Source: an uncultured Eubacteriales bacterium
GTDB taxonomy: Bacteria; Bacillota; Clostridia; Christensenellales; Aristaeellaceae
Reading direction: 5' to 3'
Assembly: GCA_902773895.1 (NCBI GenBank)
Contig: CACYGB010000002.1
Coordinates: 1 to 61,134, forward strand
Length of the DNA: 61,134 nucleotides
The notes beneath the pieces were generated by a model. The model did not search any database. It was not told where the DNA came from and saw only the letters and a program-made list of their open reading frames with translations. Numbering within the stretch: position 1 is the stretch's first letter; each line of letters opens with the position of its first letter. Position numbers and translations under genes: made by a program. Below, in pieces: positions 36,087 to 44,647 of this stretch.

Positions 36087-36785
36087 TTATTTCTTCGGTT
36101 TATGAACAACAAAGGCTTTTCCGTCCCGGATCGCCTGGCAGAAAGCGGCGTAATCGGCCGGATCTTCCTCAAACTGGATGTAATCCGTGGCCGTCGTATC
36201 CACGTGATGGGTGTCGCTGCCCGCCACCAGGGGCTTGTCCTCCTTCAGTGCCAGCTCCAACGCCCGGATGTTGTAAACCTCCCGCTTGTTCCCGCCGTTG
36301 AAGCCCTCAATGGCGTCGATGTTCAGCCCGGGACGCATGATGCAGCTTTCCCGGATGTAATCATCTTCCCGGAAAGGATGGGCCCGTACCACGATGCCGC
36401 CCAAAGCATGCACTGTTTCAATCATTCGTTCGATGGGCCATTGATCGCAGTCCACCAAATCCGTATACAGGTTTTCCGGAGACAGGCCCAACACCAGGTA
36501 ATCTTCCCCGTTGTTGCCGTCGTTGGTATATTCGAACCCGAAATACACCTTGATCCCCAGCTGATCTCCCGCTTCTTTGGCGGCCCGGTAGCCCTTCACG
36601 AAGGCGTCCATCTTTCCTTTCCAGGTTTCAGGGAAGGCGGAATAGGAATAGCCGTTCACGAAATGATCGGTGATGACGACCCCGGCAAAGCCCTTCCGGT
36701 GATAGGCGGCCACCATGTCTGCCGCGGCGCTTTTCCCGCAACGGCTGGTTTCCGCCGTGTGGCAATGAATTTCATAGCTGTACAT
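36087..36785 (-). CDS. PHP-domain metal-dependent phosphoesterase
   Basis: The 232-residue protein begins YEIHCHTAETSRCG, the first PHP metal motif, and continues with GVVITDHFVNGY, VVRAHPFRE and AGSDTHHVDTT. These are the standard metal ligands. Such proteins hydrolyse phosphate esters, but the substrate is unknown. The start at 36785 gives the canonical N-terminus. It lies 19 bases after pmbA, so the two may share a transcript. Confidence 0.85.
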   Translation of the reverse strand: MYSYEIHCHTAETSRCGKSAAADMVAAYHRKGFAGVVITDHFVNGYSYSAFPETWKGKMDAFVKGYRAAKEAGDQLGIKVYFGFEYTNDGNNGEDYLVLGLSPENLYTDLVDCDQWPIERMIETVHALGGIVVRAHPFREDDYIRESCIMRPGLNIDAIEGFNGGNKREVYNIRALELALKEDKPLVAGSDTHHVDTTATDYIQFEEDPADYAAFCQAIRDGKAFVVHKPKK

Positions 36786-36804
36786 ACAATCGTCTCTCTG
36801 TTCG

Positions 36805-38160
36805 TTATTTTCCGGCCACAGCGATTTCGCCCACGTCAACAGAGGGGCTGCCCATGCCGCTGCCCGGGAAGCACAGATCGCTGCCCACGGCGCGGATGTT
36901 TTTCAGCAGTTCAAAGAAGTTGCCCGCCACAGTGATTTGCTCCACAGGCGCGTCCTTTTTGCCATCCTTGACAGTGTAGCCCTGGGCGATCAGCGAAAAA
37001 TCGCCGCTGATGGGATTGGCGCCGGCATGCAGGCCGCTGACCTCGGTGATGACCAGGCCATCCTTCATATCGGCCAGCAGTTCATCCTTGCTCCTGTCGC
37101 CGGGTTTCAGGTAGAAATTGCTGGGGCTGATATCCACCGCTCCCGCGTAGCCAAGCCTGGCGGCGTTGCCCGTGCTTTTGGTTCCCGCTTTCCGGGCGGT
37201 TTTCAGGTTGTGCAGCAGGGTCTTCAGCACGCCGTTTTCAATCACAGCCTTTGTATAGGTCGCTACGCCCTCATCGTCAAAGGGCCGGCTTTCCAGCCCG
37301 CCGGGCAGCAGCGGATCGTCCATCAGGGTCACCACGCCGGAAGCGATGGTCTGCCCTTCCTTTCCGGCCAGCAGGCTCATGCCCTTCTGCGCGTTCTCCG
37401 CGGAAAACACGCCGGAGAACACGCCCAGCAGATCCGGCATGCACTTGGCGTCGATCACGGCCCGATAGGTGCCGCTGGCCACGGGCGCGGCATGGAGCAT
37501 GAACAACGCTTCCCCCACCACTTCCTTTGCAATCTCCTCAGGCACCAGTTCCTTGAAATTTCTGGTCACCTTGAGCCCGGAGCCGGTGGACACTCGTTCG
37601 CCCTCCTTGGCCGTGGCGCTGACATAGCATACGGCCATATTGTCCCGGTAACACAGATCCAGGCCCTTTGTGTCCCCGATCCGGTTCACAATGCGCGTTT
37701 CGCCGCTGCTGGTGGAAATCATGTTGTAATTCAGCGCCGTGATCCGCGGATCCATTTCCAGCGCTTTCTTTTCAACAGCCTGAATCAGGGCCAGCTTTTC
37801 CTGCTCTTCCACCTGATCCAGCGCAGGCTGGTAATTGTCGATTTGGGGATATTCCGGATCCCCGGCGTAAATCTCCTGCACGTCGTCGTCTTCCGTCAGT
37901 TCGGCGCTTTCCTTCACGGCCTGCACCAGCTGCCTGACGGCCTCCTCATCAAAAGCCTCCGTGGCGGCGTAGCCCATTTTCCCCTGATAAAGCCCCCGCA
38001 GAGAAAGGCCGCGGGTGGAGTGAACGGTATAATTGGCAATTTGGCCCTGAACGCACATGGCGCGGAAGCTGTCGCCGGAGGAAAGATAAATCTCCGCCGA
38101 CTGGATGCCTTCCTTCCGGGCTTCATCCAGCAGAGCCTGAATAAACTGTTCCACAGTCAT
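36805..38160 (-). CDS. pmbA: TldD/PmbA-family protein, TldE-like subunit
   Basis: PmbA (TldE) pairs with TldD to form a metalloprotease that matures or degrades small peptides. This 451-residue protein has the PmbA fold with the C-terminal segment GLHAGANPISGDFSLIAQGYTVKDGKK and lacks the HExxxH motif, as expected for the non-catalytic partner. It lies 16 bases after tldD. Confidence 0.92.
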   Translation of the reverse strand: MTVEQFIQALLDEARKEGIQSAEIYLSSGDSFRAMCVQGQIANYTVHSTRGLSLRGLYQGKMGYAATEAFDEEAVRQLVQAVKESAELTEDDDVQEIYAGDPEYPQIDNYQPALDQVEEQEKLALIQAVEKKALEMDPRITALNYNMISTSSGETRIVNRIGDTKGLDLCYRDNMAVCYVSATAKEGERVSTGSGLKVTRNFKELVPEEIAKEVVGEALFMLHAAPVASGTYRAVIDAKCMPDLLGVFSGVFSAENAQKGMSLLAGKEGQTIASGVVTLMDDPLLPGGLESRPFDDEGVATYTKAVIENGVLKTLLHNLKTARKAGTKSTGNAARLGYAGAVDISPSNFYLKPGDRSKDELLADMKDGLVITEVSGLHAGANPISGDFSLIAQGYTVKDGKKDAPVEQITVAGNFFELLKNIRAVGSDLCFPGSGMGSPSVDVGEIAVAGK

Positions 38161-38176
38161 TGTCTTTTCTCCTTTC

Positions 38177-39556
38177 TCATCGTCCGCCCACGGTCAGTTC
38201 AGCAACGCGGATCATCGGCTGCCCCACATTGGTGGGAATGGAGCCGCTGAGGGAGCCGCACATACCCTGGGCCATGCGCATATCCTTGCCGACCCGGTCG
38301 ATCTTGGGCAGGATTTCGCTGCCACGGCCGATCAGGCTGGCGCCGCGGACAGGATGAACGATTTTGCCGTCCTTGACCAGGTAGCCTTCCTGCACGGAGA
38401 AATTGAATTTTCCGGTGGTGGGCTCCACGCTGCCGCCGCCCATGCGCCGGGCGTACAGGCCGTCGCCCATGGTGGCGATGATTTCATCGTTGTCGTCCTT
38501 GCCCGCCGCAATATAAGTATTGCGCATCCGGGATGTGGGCGCGAACATGTAGCCCTGGCGCCGGCCGCTGCCGGTCACGGGCATCTGCATCCGCCGGGCG
38601 TTCAGCTTGTCGATCATATAGTTTTTCAGGATGCCGTTTTCAATCAGCACCAGCTTGGTGGTGGGCGTGCCTTCATCGTCAATATTCAGGCTGCCCCACT
38701 CGTTGGGGATGGTACCGTCGTCAACGGCCGTCACGCAATCCGCAGCGATCTTCTGCCCCAATTTGCCGCAGAATTCGCTGTTTCCCACCGCCACGGAGGT
38801 GGCTTCCAGGCTGTGGCCGCAGGCTTCATGGAAAATCACGCCGCCGAACCCGTTGTCGATGACCACCGGCATCACGCCGCTGGGGCAAACGGGGGCATGC
38901 AGCATCAGCACCGCCTGACGGGCCGCTTCCCTGGCGACCGCTTCCGGATCGATGCGCTGATCAAAAATCTCAAAGCCCTGCATGGCGCCGGGGCCTTCGT
39001 ATCCAGTCTGGTTTTCCGTACCGTTGGAAGCGATGGCGCTGACCATGAAGCGGGTGTACACCCGGGTGTCGGAGGTGAACAGGCCTTCGCTGTTGGCGAT
39101 CCAGACCCGCTGTACGCTGTCCAGATACCCCACGCTGGCCTGCGCCACTTCCTTTTCCTGCTTCAGCACCGCGCCTGCCATTTTCATTTTCTCCACTTTC
39201 CGGGCGGTTTTCACCCGGTCCGGCATTTCGCGAATGGCATGAATGGTGGGAGTCTCCTGCCACATCAACGGAGCGGCAGTGTGCTTCTTCTGCGCTTCCA
39301 CGGCCGAGGCTGCCCTGCGGGCGCAGGCAAGCAGCCCTTCCAGGCTTGTGTCGTTGGTGTACACATAAACGCCCTGGAAACCATTGAATACGCGGACACC
39401 GGCGCCGTGAAGCCGCCGGCTGTTCACGCTTTCAATTTTTCCGGACAGCATGGATAAATTGTGGTTTTGCCGGTCCTCCAAAAAGATTTCGGCAAAGTCT
39501 CCCCCGGTTTTCAGCACTTCGGCGATAACCGCCTGCGCCACATCCTGTTTCAGCAT
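38177..39556 (-). CDS. tldD: Metalloprotease TldD
   Basis: The zinc motif HEACGH (in GVIFHEACGHSLEATSVA) and the C-terminal AGKDDNDEIIATMGDGL mark the catalytic subunit of the TldD/E protease. Its length is 459 residues. AAAGGAGG lies upstream of the ATG at 39556. TldD/E processes some ribosomal peptides elsewhere; no such precursor is visible nearby. Confidence 0.94.
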   Translation of the reverse strand: MLKQDVAQAVIAEVLKTGGDFAEIFLEDRQNHNLSMLSGKIESVNSRRLHGAGVRVFNGFQGVYVYTNDTSLEGLLACARRAASAVEAQKKHTAAPLMWQETPTIHAIREMPDRVKTARKVEKMKMAGAVLKQEKEVAQASVGYLDSVQRVWIANSEGLFTSDTRVYTRFMVSAIASNGTENQTGYEGPGAMQGFEIFDQRIDPEAVAREAARQAVLMLHAPVCPSGVMPVVIDNGFGGVIFHEACGHSLEATSVAVGNSEFCGKLGQKIAADCVTAVDDGTIPNEWGSLNIDDEGTPTTKLVLIENGILKNYMIDKLNARRMQMPVTGSGRRQGYMFAPTSRMRNTYIAAGKDDNDEIIATMGDGLYARRMGGGSVEPTTGKFNFSVQEGYLVKDGKIVHPVRGASLIGRGSEILPKIDRVGKDMRMAQGMCGSLSGSIPTNVGQPMIRVAELTVGGR

Positions 39557-39574
39557 GCGCGTCCTCCTTTTTCG

Positions 39575-40261
39575 TTATTCTTCCGTTATTGTTTCTGTTT
39601 CCCGGGATCGTATGTAGTCCCGCTCGATCAGCCCGGGAAGGTCGGCCTTTTTCAGATTATCCGCCCAATAATCCGCATTGAAATCGTGCAGGCCGTCACC
39701 GATGGCCAGCAATTGCATCCTGCAGCGCCTGGCCGCTTCCGCGCCGGCGCGTCCGTCTTCCACCACCAGGCAATTATCCGGCGGCACCTGCAGCTGCTCC
39801 GCAGCCAGCAAAAACACCTCCGGGTCCGGCTTTCCCTTCCGGATCTGCCCACCGTCCACAACGGTGTCAAACAGATCGTACATTTTCATTTGCCGCAGGA
39901 TTCCGGGCGCGTTTTCGCTGCAGGAGCCTACGGCTGTTTTGATTCCCATGGAGCGCAATGTTTTTACCGTTTCCACCGCGCCGGGGCAAATGTTTTCCTG
40001 TCCCAGGGACAGCAGCATATCGTTGAAAATGTCGTTCTTCCGCGCGGCCAGCGCGTACATTTCCCCGATGGAATAGCGCCTCTCCGCTTTTCTAAGCAGC
40101 ACCCGCAGGCTGTCCATGCGCCGCATCCCCTGCAGCGTTCCGTTGATCTTGTCATCAAAGGGCAGGCCCTGTTCCCGGGCCATTTGTTTCCAAGCCAGGT
40201 AATGGCATTCGTCCGTGTTCACCAGAACGCCGTCCAGGTTGAAAATGACTGCCTGTATCAA
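39575..40261 (-). CDS. HAD-superfamily protein, beta-phosphoglucomutase-like, with Asn at the nucleophile position
   Basis: The protein has the beta-PGM subfamily layout: motif I near residue 8, a helical cap (about 15-80), motif II in GIKTAVGSCSENA and motif III with GKPDPEVF and VVEDGRAG. Motif I reads FNLDGVL, where the family has FDLDG, so the nucleophilic Asp8 is Asn (codon AAC, 40238-40240). This would abolish or greatly alter phosphoryl transfer unless the residue deamidates. The start is TTG at 40261 with AGGAGG 7-8 bases upstream. It precedes tldD by 18 bases. Confidence 0.8.
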   Translation of the reverse strand: MIQAVIFNLDGVLVNTDECHYLAWKQMAREQGLPFDDKINGTLQGMRRMDSLRVLLRKAERRYSIGEMYALAARKNDIFNDMLLSLGQENICPGAVETVKTLRSMGIKTAVGSCSENAPGILRQMKMYDLFDTVVDGGQIRKGKPDPEVFLLAAEQLQVPPDNCLVVEDGRAGAEAARRCRMQLLAIGDGLHDFNADYWADNLKKADLPGLIERDYIRSRETETITEE

Positions 40262-40293
40262 CTTTCGTCCTCCTTTCGCAAGAGGCTTAGTTG

Positions 40294-40322
40294 ATTATAC
40301 CACTTTTCCCATTTTCTGTACA
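40294..40322 (-). promoter_or_regulatory. Probable promoter of the HAD-tldD-pmbA-PHP group
   Basis: On the minus strand TGTACA (40317-40322) and TATAAT (40294-40299) are 17 bp apart, 33 bases before the HAD start. Confidence 0.6.
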
Positions 40323-40394
40323 GAGCTTATCGTATATTTCCATCTGATCCGGGCATGCTATGCAGGACAAGAAATCCAAAACGAGGAGGAAACC

Positions 40395-41237
40395 ATGTCC
40401 ATCAGTCTGATTCTCCTTTCCGTCGTTTCCGCCCTGTTACTGTTCGGCGCAGCGCAGCGGGTGCTGGACCGCATGCAGCTCACCGACCGGGCCGTCCTGG
40501 TCATCGCCGCCCTGATTTTTTTCGGCGGGCTGATCCCGGATATCCGGCTCGGAAACGTGGTTTTCAACATCGGCGGCTTTGTTGTTCCCCTGGGCGTGTG
40601 CATCTGGCTGCTTGTAAAAACAGACACCCGAACGGAAGTGCGCCGTTCGCTTTTTGGCAGCGTTCTGACGGGCGCCGCCGTATATCTTCTGGGCCGTCTT
40701 TTGCCCAGTGAACCGGAAAAAATGCTGATCGACCCCAACTACCTGTACGGCATCGCCGGCGGGATCATCGCCTATGTGCTGGGCCGCAGCCGCAGGGCCG
40801 CATTCATCTGCGGGATCCTGGGCGTGATCCTGGCCGATACGGCGGTGGCGCTGATCAACTGGCGGCAAGGAATCCGCGCCAAGCTCTTCCTGGGCGTCAC
40901 CGGGGCGATGGATACCATCGTTATTTCCGGGCTGCTGGCCGTGCTGCTGGAATTCGGCACCTACACCAATGACAAAGAGGACGTGCTCGCCTCCACCGGC
41001 TACATGGCCGATGTGATGAACAAGACGCTGTATGGCGGGGTCAAAGGCGCCGCCGAAGGAAAAGCCAAAGAGAACGCCGGTGCGTGGAAAGGGATCGGCT
41101 GGCTCCTCACCGCCCTGGTGATCGGCGCGCTGATCTTCGCCTTCGTCGCCACCGGCAGCGGAAAGGAAGCGTTTTCCAAATGGAAACGCACCTTCCGGGA
41201 AATGACCGCCATGCCCGAAAACAAAGAAAAGAAATAA
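40395..41237 (+). CDS. DUF1614-like integral membrane protein
   Basis: The 280-residue protein has about seven hydrophobic segments. The N-terminal pattern LLFGAAQRVLDRMQLTDRA and the following GGFVVPLGVCIWLL resemble DUF1614 proteins of Clostridia. AGGAGG precedes the ATG at 40395. The function is unknown. The family is common in spore formers, but I cannot tie it to sporulation from sequence. It ends at a terminator shared with the convergent tRNA. Confidence 0.65.
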   Translation: MSISLILLSVVSALLLFGAAQRVLDRMQLTDRAVLVIAALIFFGGLIPDIRLGNVVFNIGGFVVPLGVCIWLLVKTDTRTEVRRSLFGSVLTGAAVYLLGRLLPSEPEKMLIDPNYLYGIAGGIIAYVLGRSRRAAFICGILGVILADTAVALINWRQGIRAKLFLGVTGAMDTIVISGLLAVLLEFGTYTNDKEDVLASTGYMADVMNKTLYGGVKGAAEGKAKENAGAWKGIGWLLTALVIGALIFAFVATGSGKEAFSKWKRTFREMTAMPENKEKK

Positions 41238-41238
41238 G

Positions 41239-41275
41239 AAAAACCCTTGCAAAGCAGATGCTCTGCAAGGGTTTC
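41239..41275. terminator. Bidirectional terminator between the DUF1614-like gene and tRNA-Arg
   Basis: AACCCTTGCA (41242-41251) pairs with TGCAAGGGTT (41264-41273), with Ts after it on the plus strand and TTTTTC on the minus strand. Confidence 0.8.
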
Positions 41276-41352
41276 TGGCGCGCCCTGGGGGATTCGAACC
41301 CACGACCTTTTGATTCGTAGTCAAACACTCTATCCAGCTGAGCTAAGGGCGC
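41276..41352 (-). tRNA. tRNA-Arg (anticodon ACG)
   Basis: The minus strand folds as a full cloverleaf with acceptor GCGCCCT/AGGGCGC. The anticodon stem and loop read TTTGA-CTACGAA-TCAAA, which gives anticodon ACG. The T-loop reads GGTTCGAATCC, and CCA is encoded. The first anticodon A is expected to be inosine, reading CGN codons. Confidence 0.95.
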
Positions 41353-41383
41353 AATTTCCGCTGCTCATCGAAGCAGCTTATGT

Positions 41384-41412
41384 AGTATAGCAAAAGAAGC
41401 GGAAAAATGCAA
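41384..41412 (-). promoter_or_regulatory. Promoter of tRNA-Arg
   Basis: On the minus strand TTGCAT (41407-41412) and TATACT (41384-41389) are 17 bp apart. Confidence 0.75.
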
Positions 41413-41499
41413 GAGGTATTTTCAACTTTTTTTGAAAAATATTTTGCGTCCTTCCGGAATTGTTTGCCACGAAACATATGTCCACTGCAAACAATGACG

Positions 41500-41526
41500 A
41501 AAAAACCGCCCAAAAGGCGGCTTTTT
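41500..41526. terminator. Terminator of the E2-like gene
   Basis: CCGCC and GGCGG (41506-41520) flank a short loop, with Ts on both outer sides in the respective strands. Confidence 0.8.
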
Positions 41527-41530
41527 CGTC

Positions 41531-42457
41531 TTATCCTTCCACGCTGCGCTGTTTATTCTTCCGCAGCTTTTTCGCTTTGGTTTCCGGAAGCGAATAAACA
41601 TTGTTTTCTTCAAAGCGCACATTTTCCGGCGGCGTTTCCAGCAACGCCGGATTGCTCAGGTAATACATGAAACGGTTCACCATCTTGGCGTAAACGGCGC
41701 CGGCGCAGATACGTTCATCCGCCGTGATGCCCACGGGCAGCAGGCGCTTGCGCACAGGCTTTCCGTCGGCGCCCATCTGGATGGTCCGCTCCACATTGCC
41801 GATGGAAACGAACAAAGACGTTGTTCCGAAATTATAAATATGATGGTTGACCGCCGGCATGCCGATGGAAGCCATGTTGGTCAAAAACATACTGGTATGG
41901 AACGGGGAAGCGTCCAGGACGTAGTTGGGCATGATCCCGTAGCGATCCAGGAACCGGGCCAGGGCGACTACCGTGTTGGCCAGAATGGGACGCAGCAGCA
42001 GCTTGGCCAGCTTCATGGTGGAATTGTCTGCCTCTTCACTGCGGTTCTTTTCGATGGCGTCGCTGACGCGCTCCGCCACGTCGAAGAGCGTATCCTGCGG
42101 GTCGAAATAGCATTTCACCGTGTTTTCTTCAATAGCATCCACCTTGGACGTTTCCTTCAGCAAAGCAAAGGAAACCGTCAACTGGGTGCGGGCGTACAGG
42201 CGCTTGTTGGCCACGAAGCGGTTCACTTCCGGCAGTTCGGACACTACCCGGATGTAAGCCGCGATGATCAATTCCATAAAAGTGAAGCGGTTGCCGTTGG
42301 CGCCCTGCTCCACGATATACCGGGCAAGTTTTTCATAGTCCAGCTTATATCCCAGCATGACCTGCGCGTCGCAGCGCATGGGCATCAGGTAAGGCGTCAA
42401 CGCGATGATCGGATCAATTTCCTTCAACAAACGGCCGTCGGCCCTGTGTCCGAACAT
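41531..42457 (-). CDS. Stand-alone E2-like (CAT-fold) acyltransferase domain without the catalytic His
   Basis: The 308-residue protein resembles the catalytic core of 2-oxoacid dehydrogenase E2 proteins, with TPYLMPMRCDAQVML early and FGTTSLFVSIGNVERT late. It has no lipoyl or peripheral-binding domain. Where E2 has DHRxxDG, this protein has DERICAGA, so both the catalytic His and the Asp are replaced. No E1 or E3 genes are nearby. It is therefore probably not a dehydrogenase-complex enzyme. The start at 42457 follows GGAGGG, and a consensus promoter precedes it. Confidence 0.75.
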   Translation of the reverse strand: MFGHRADGRLLKEIDPIIALTPYLMPMRCDAQVMLGYKLDYEKLARYIVEQGANGNRFTFMELIIAAYIRVVSELPEVNRFVANKRLYARTQLTVSFALLKETSKVDAIEENTVKCYFDPQDTLFDVAERVSDAIEKNRSEEADNSTMKLAKLLLRPILANTVVALARFLDRYGIMPNYVLDASPFHTSMFLTNMASIGMPAVNHHIYNFGTTSLFVSIGNVERTIQMGADGKPVRKRLLPVGITADERICAGAVYAKMVNRFMYYLSNPALLETPPENVRFEENNVYSLPETKAKKLRKNKQRSVEG

Positions 42458-42491
42458 GAAAATCCCTCCAGTAAGGTTCAAATGATTCTTA

Positions 42492-42520
42492 ATTATAATC
42501 TTTTTTTCCAGGCGCGTCAA
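42492..42520 (-). promoter_or_regulatory. Promoter of the E2-like gene
   Basis: On the minus strand TTGACG (42515-42520) and TATAAT (42492-42497) are 17 bp apart. Confidence 0.8.
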
Positions 42521-42532
42521 TCCCGACAGCAA

Positions 42533-43731
42533 TTACTGATGAAGCGCTTCATATAAATGCGTCAGCATCGGATACTGCTCACCATCTCCGCCGCTTTTCC
42601 AAACAATGACGCCTCCCAAGTTCTTGCGGAGGACATATTCCGCCTTGGCAGTCAAGGAACGACGGTTTTCATAGGTCAGGAAGGTGCGGTAATCGCCGGA
42701 AGCGGGATCATCATTCCACAAGAAAGCGGCCTGTGCCTGTTCATCATAACCGGCATGCCAGCCCGGCGTTCCGGATGGCACGGCCGCCGCTTCCAGCCTG
42801 TTCACGTTTTTCCACGTCCGGGTGCAGTCCCTGCGACCTCTTTTCCGGAACGCCCACGGCATTTTTATACTCGGCGTCCCGCCATCCATGGCTGTAAAGC
42901 GGCGACCCGATGGCAATCTTCCGCTCCGGCACGCCGCACTTTTCCAGATACCGAACAGCGCTGTCTGCGGAAGGATCGCCGTACAGCGGCGCGTGATGCC
43001 CCGTGATCCGGGATTCAGCCAGGTCATAGGTCATCAACTTGATCCTGTCCACATAGGGATGCAGGGCAGCATAGTCCTGATGGCTCAAGATCCGTTCCGA
43101 CGCGCCGGCGCAGATGGTCAGGCGCTTGTTCCCTTCTCCGAACTGACGGTCCAGGGCCTGGCGCAATTCCTTCAAAAGCAGCGTGAAGTTGGTCCTGTCG
43201 TCTCCCAGCACAGGATTCCCTTCGTCGTTTTCTCCCCTGTTTCTGGCGACGCCCGGGTATTCCCAATCCAGATCAAGGCCGGTCAGGAAGGGGTATGCCG
43301 TCAGCGTGTCCAGGCAGCTGCGGATGAAGGAGGCGCGGCTTTCCGCCGTCAGGCACATGTCAGAAAACTGTCCGCTGCACGTCCATCCGCCGATGGACAG
43401 GAAAACATCCGTATTCGGATACTTCTTCACCATGTCGGCGTATTGCGGAAAATGCGCCTTCGGATTCCCGGGATCGGTGTCCACCCAGGCATCCGTGGGC
43501 ACGATGGAAAACTGTCCGTCCTGATTGTGAATTTTCCAAAACGCGTGATTGATGCAGTCCAGCCGATCCCAGGGAAGCATCTTCACCTGGGCATCCGGAT
43601 CCGAATAAACATCCCAATTGGCAAAATACACGGTCACTGCCGCTTCCTCCCGGGCCTGTCCCGGGCAGGCGGCCAGGATCAGGGGAACCGCGAAAAGCAG
43701 CATTACCGGCAAAAGAAGATACAGCAGATTC
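42533..43731 (-). pseudogene. Secreted GH18 chitinase-like gene, frameshifted and without a standard start
   Basis: A hydrophobic export segment is followed by a GH18 barrel with YFANWDVYSD, FLSIGGWTCSGQF and the catalytic motif GLDLDWEYPG. The frame breaks around 42790-42850, with one extra base, before the last strands (GWHAGYDEQAQAAFLWND, later GGVIVWKSGGDGE). At the 5' end an AGGAGG site is followed by ATT where ATG would be expected; a TTG at 43712 is the first ordinary start. The promoter still looks intact. It probably once hydrolysed chitin or related glycans. Confidence 0.75.
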
Positions 43732-43774
43732 TGAATGAAAATCCTCCTCCTTTCCTCCCGTTCAGAATGCCTGT

Positions 43775-43804
43775 ATTATATCATTTCCGGTTTTTCAGAA
43801 TCAA
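43775..43804 (-). promoter_or_regulatory. Probable promoter of the GH18 relic
   Basis: On the minus strand TTGATT (43799-43804) and TATAAT (43775-43780) are 18 bp apart. Confidence 0.6.
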
Positions 43805-43885
43805 TGGAAATGATCGTTAAACCATCCAAGCCCGCGCAAGCGCATTCCCCTGCTGTTCTTGTCCTGTTTTTCCGCGCCGGATTTT

Positions 43886-43914
43886 TTGACAATCCTTCCC
43901 TTGTTTGCTATAAT
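43886..43914 (+). promoter_or_regulatory. Consensus promoter of panT-coaX-hom
   Basis: TTGACA (43886-43891) and TATAAT (43909-43914) are exactly 17 bp apart. Confidence 0.85.
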
Positions 43915-43920
43915 AGCCCT

Positions 43921-43960
43921 GCGTTCCATCGCCGGCACCCGATCGGGGCCGGACAAACGC
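43921..43960 (+). promoter_or_regulatory. Structured leader before panT
   Basis: GCGTT pairs with AACGC, CCGGC with GCCGG and CCC with GGG around GATC, giving a three-part hairpin at the very start of the transcript. The leader continues about 60 nt to the panT ribosome site. I recognise no known riboswitch class. Confidence 0.5.
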
Positions 43961-44023
43961 AAAACGGTTTCCCAACATGGAATCGTCAGGTATCTTTCAT
44001 GAACTTGAACGGAGGAAAGAACA

Positions 44024-44632
44024 ATGAAAAACAATCGTCGTCTGTCTGTATCCAACCTGGTGCTCCTGGCCCTGCTGACCGCCCTGCTGATCGTGCTGGG
44101 CATGGTGAATATCCCCCAGCCCGCGGGCCTGTCGATCACTTTCAATATGATCCCCGTTGCGATTGCCGCGATCGCCATGGGCGTGCCGGGCGGCGCCTTC
44201 ATCGGCGGTGTATTCGGCCTGATCAGCTTCCTGCAGTGCTTTGGCATCGTGGGTTACAGCGGCATGGGGGCCGCCCTGGTCAACATCAGCCCCTGGCTGT
44301 CATTTATTCAGCGGTTCGTCAGCCGTCTGCTGGTGGGCATTCTGACCGCGCTGGTATATAAAGCCGTTCGTAAAACGCATATGCCTGAGGGGCTGCGCTG
44401 CCTGATTACAGGCTTCAGCGCTGCTTTTTTGAACACCCTGTTTTTTATGTCCATGCTGGTTTTGCTCTTTGGCAACACGGAATATATGCAGAACCTGATG
44501 GCGGGCCGGGGCGTGATCGCCTTCATCGTGGCGTCGGTAGGCATCAACGCCGTGGTGGAAATGGCGGTAGCTGCCCTGGTGACCAGCGCCGTTGGCGTAG
44601 CGCTTCGCAAAGCGCGCCTGATCAAATCGTAA
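44024..44632 (+). CDS. panT: ECF transporter S component, probably pantothenate-specific (PanT)
   Basis: The 202-residue membrane protein has about six helices and the S-component pattern SVSNLVLLALLTALLIVLGMV near the start, with a conserved FGLISFLQ loop. S components capture vitamins and join a shared energising module. Pantothenate is inferred because the next gene, 15 bases on, is pantothenate kinase. GGAGG lies upstream. Confidence 0.82.
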   Translation: MKNNRRLSVSNLVLLALLTALLIVLGMVNIPQPAGLSITFNMIPVAIAAIAMGVPGGAFIGGVFGLISFLQCFGIVGYSGMGAALVNISPWLSFIQRFVSRLLVGILTALVYKAVRKTHMPEGLRCLITGFSAAFLNTLFFMSMLVLLFGNTEYMQNLMAGRGVIAFIVASVGINAVVEMAVAALVTSAVGVALRKARLIKS

Positions 44633-44647
44633 GGAGATAAGGCGATT

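Noticed and set aside
43977-44027. A 16-codon frame ending in an ATGA overlap with panT
   Set aside because: It has no ribosome site of its own. I mention it with the leader but do not call it a gene.
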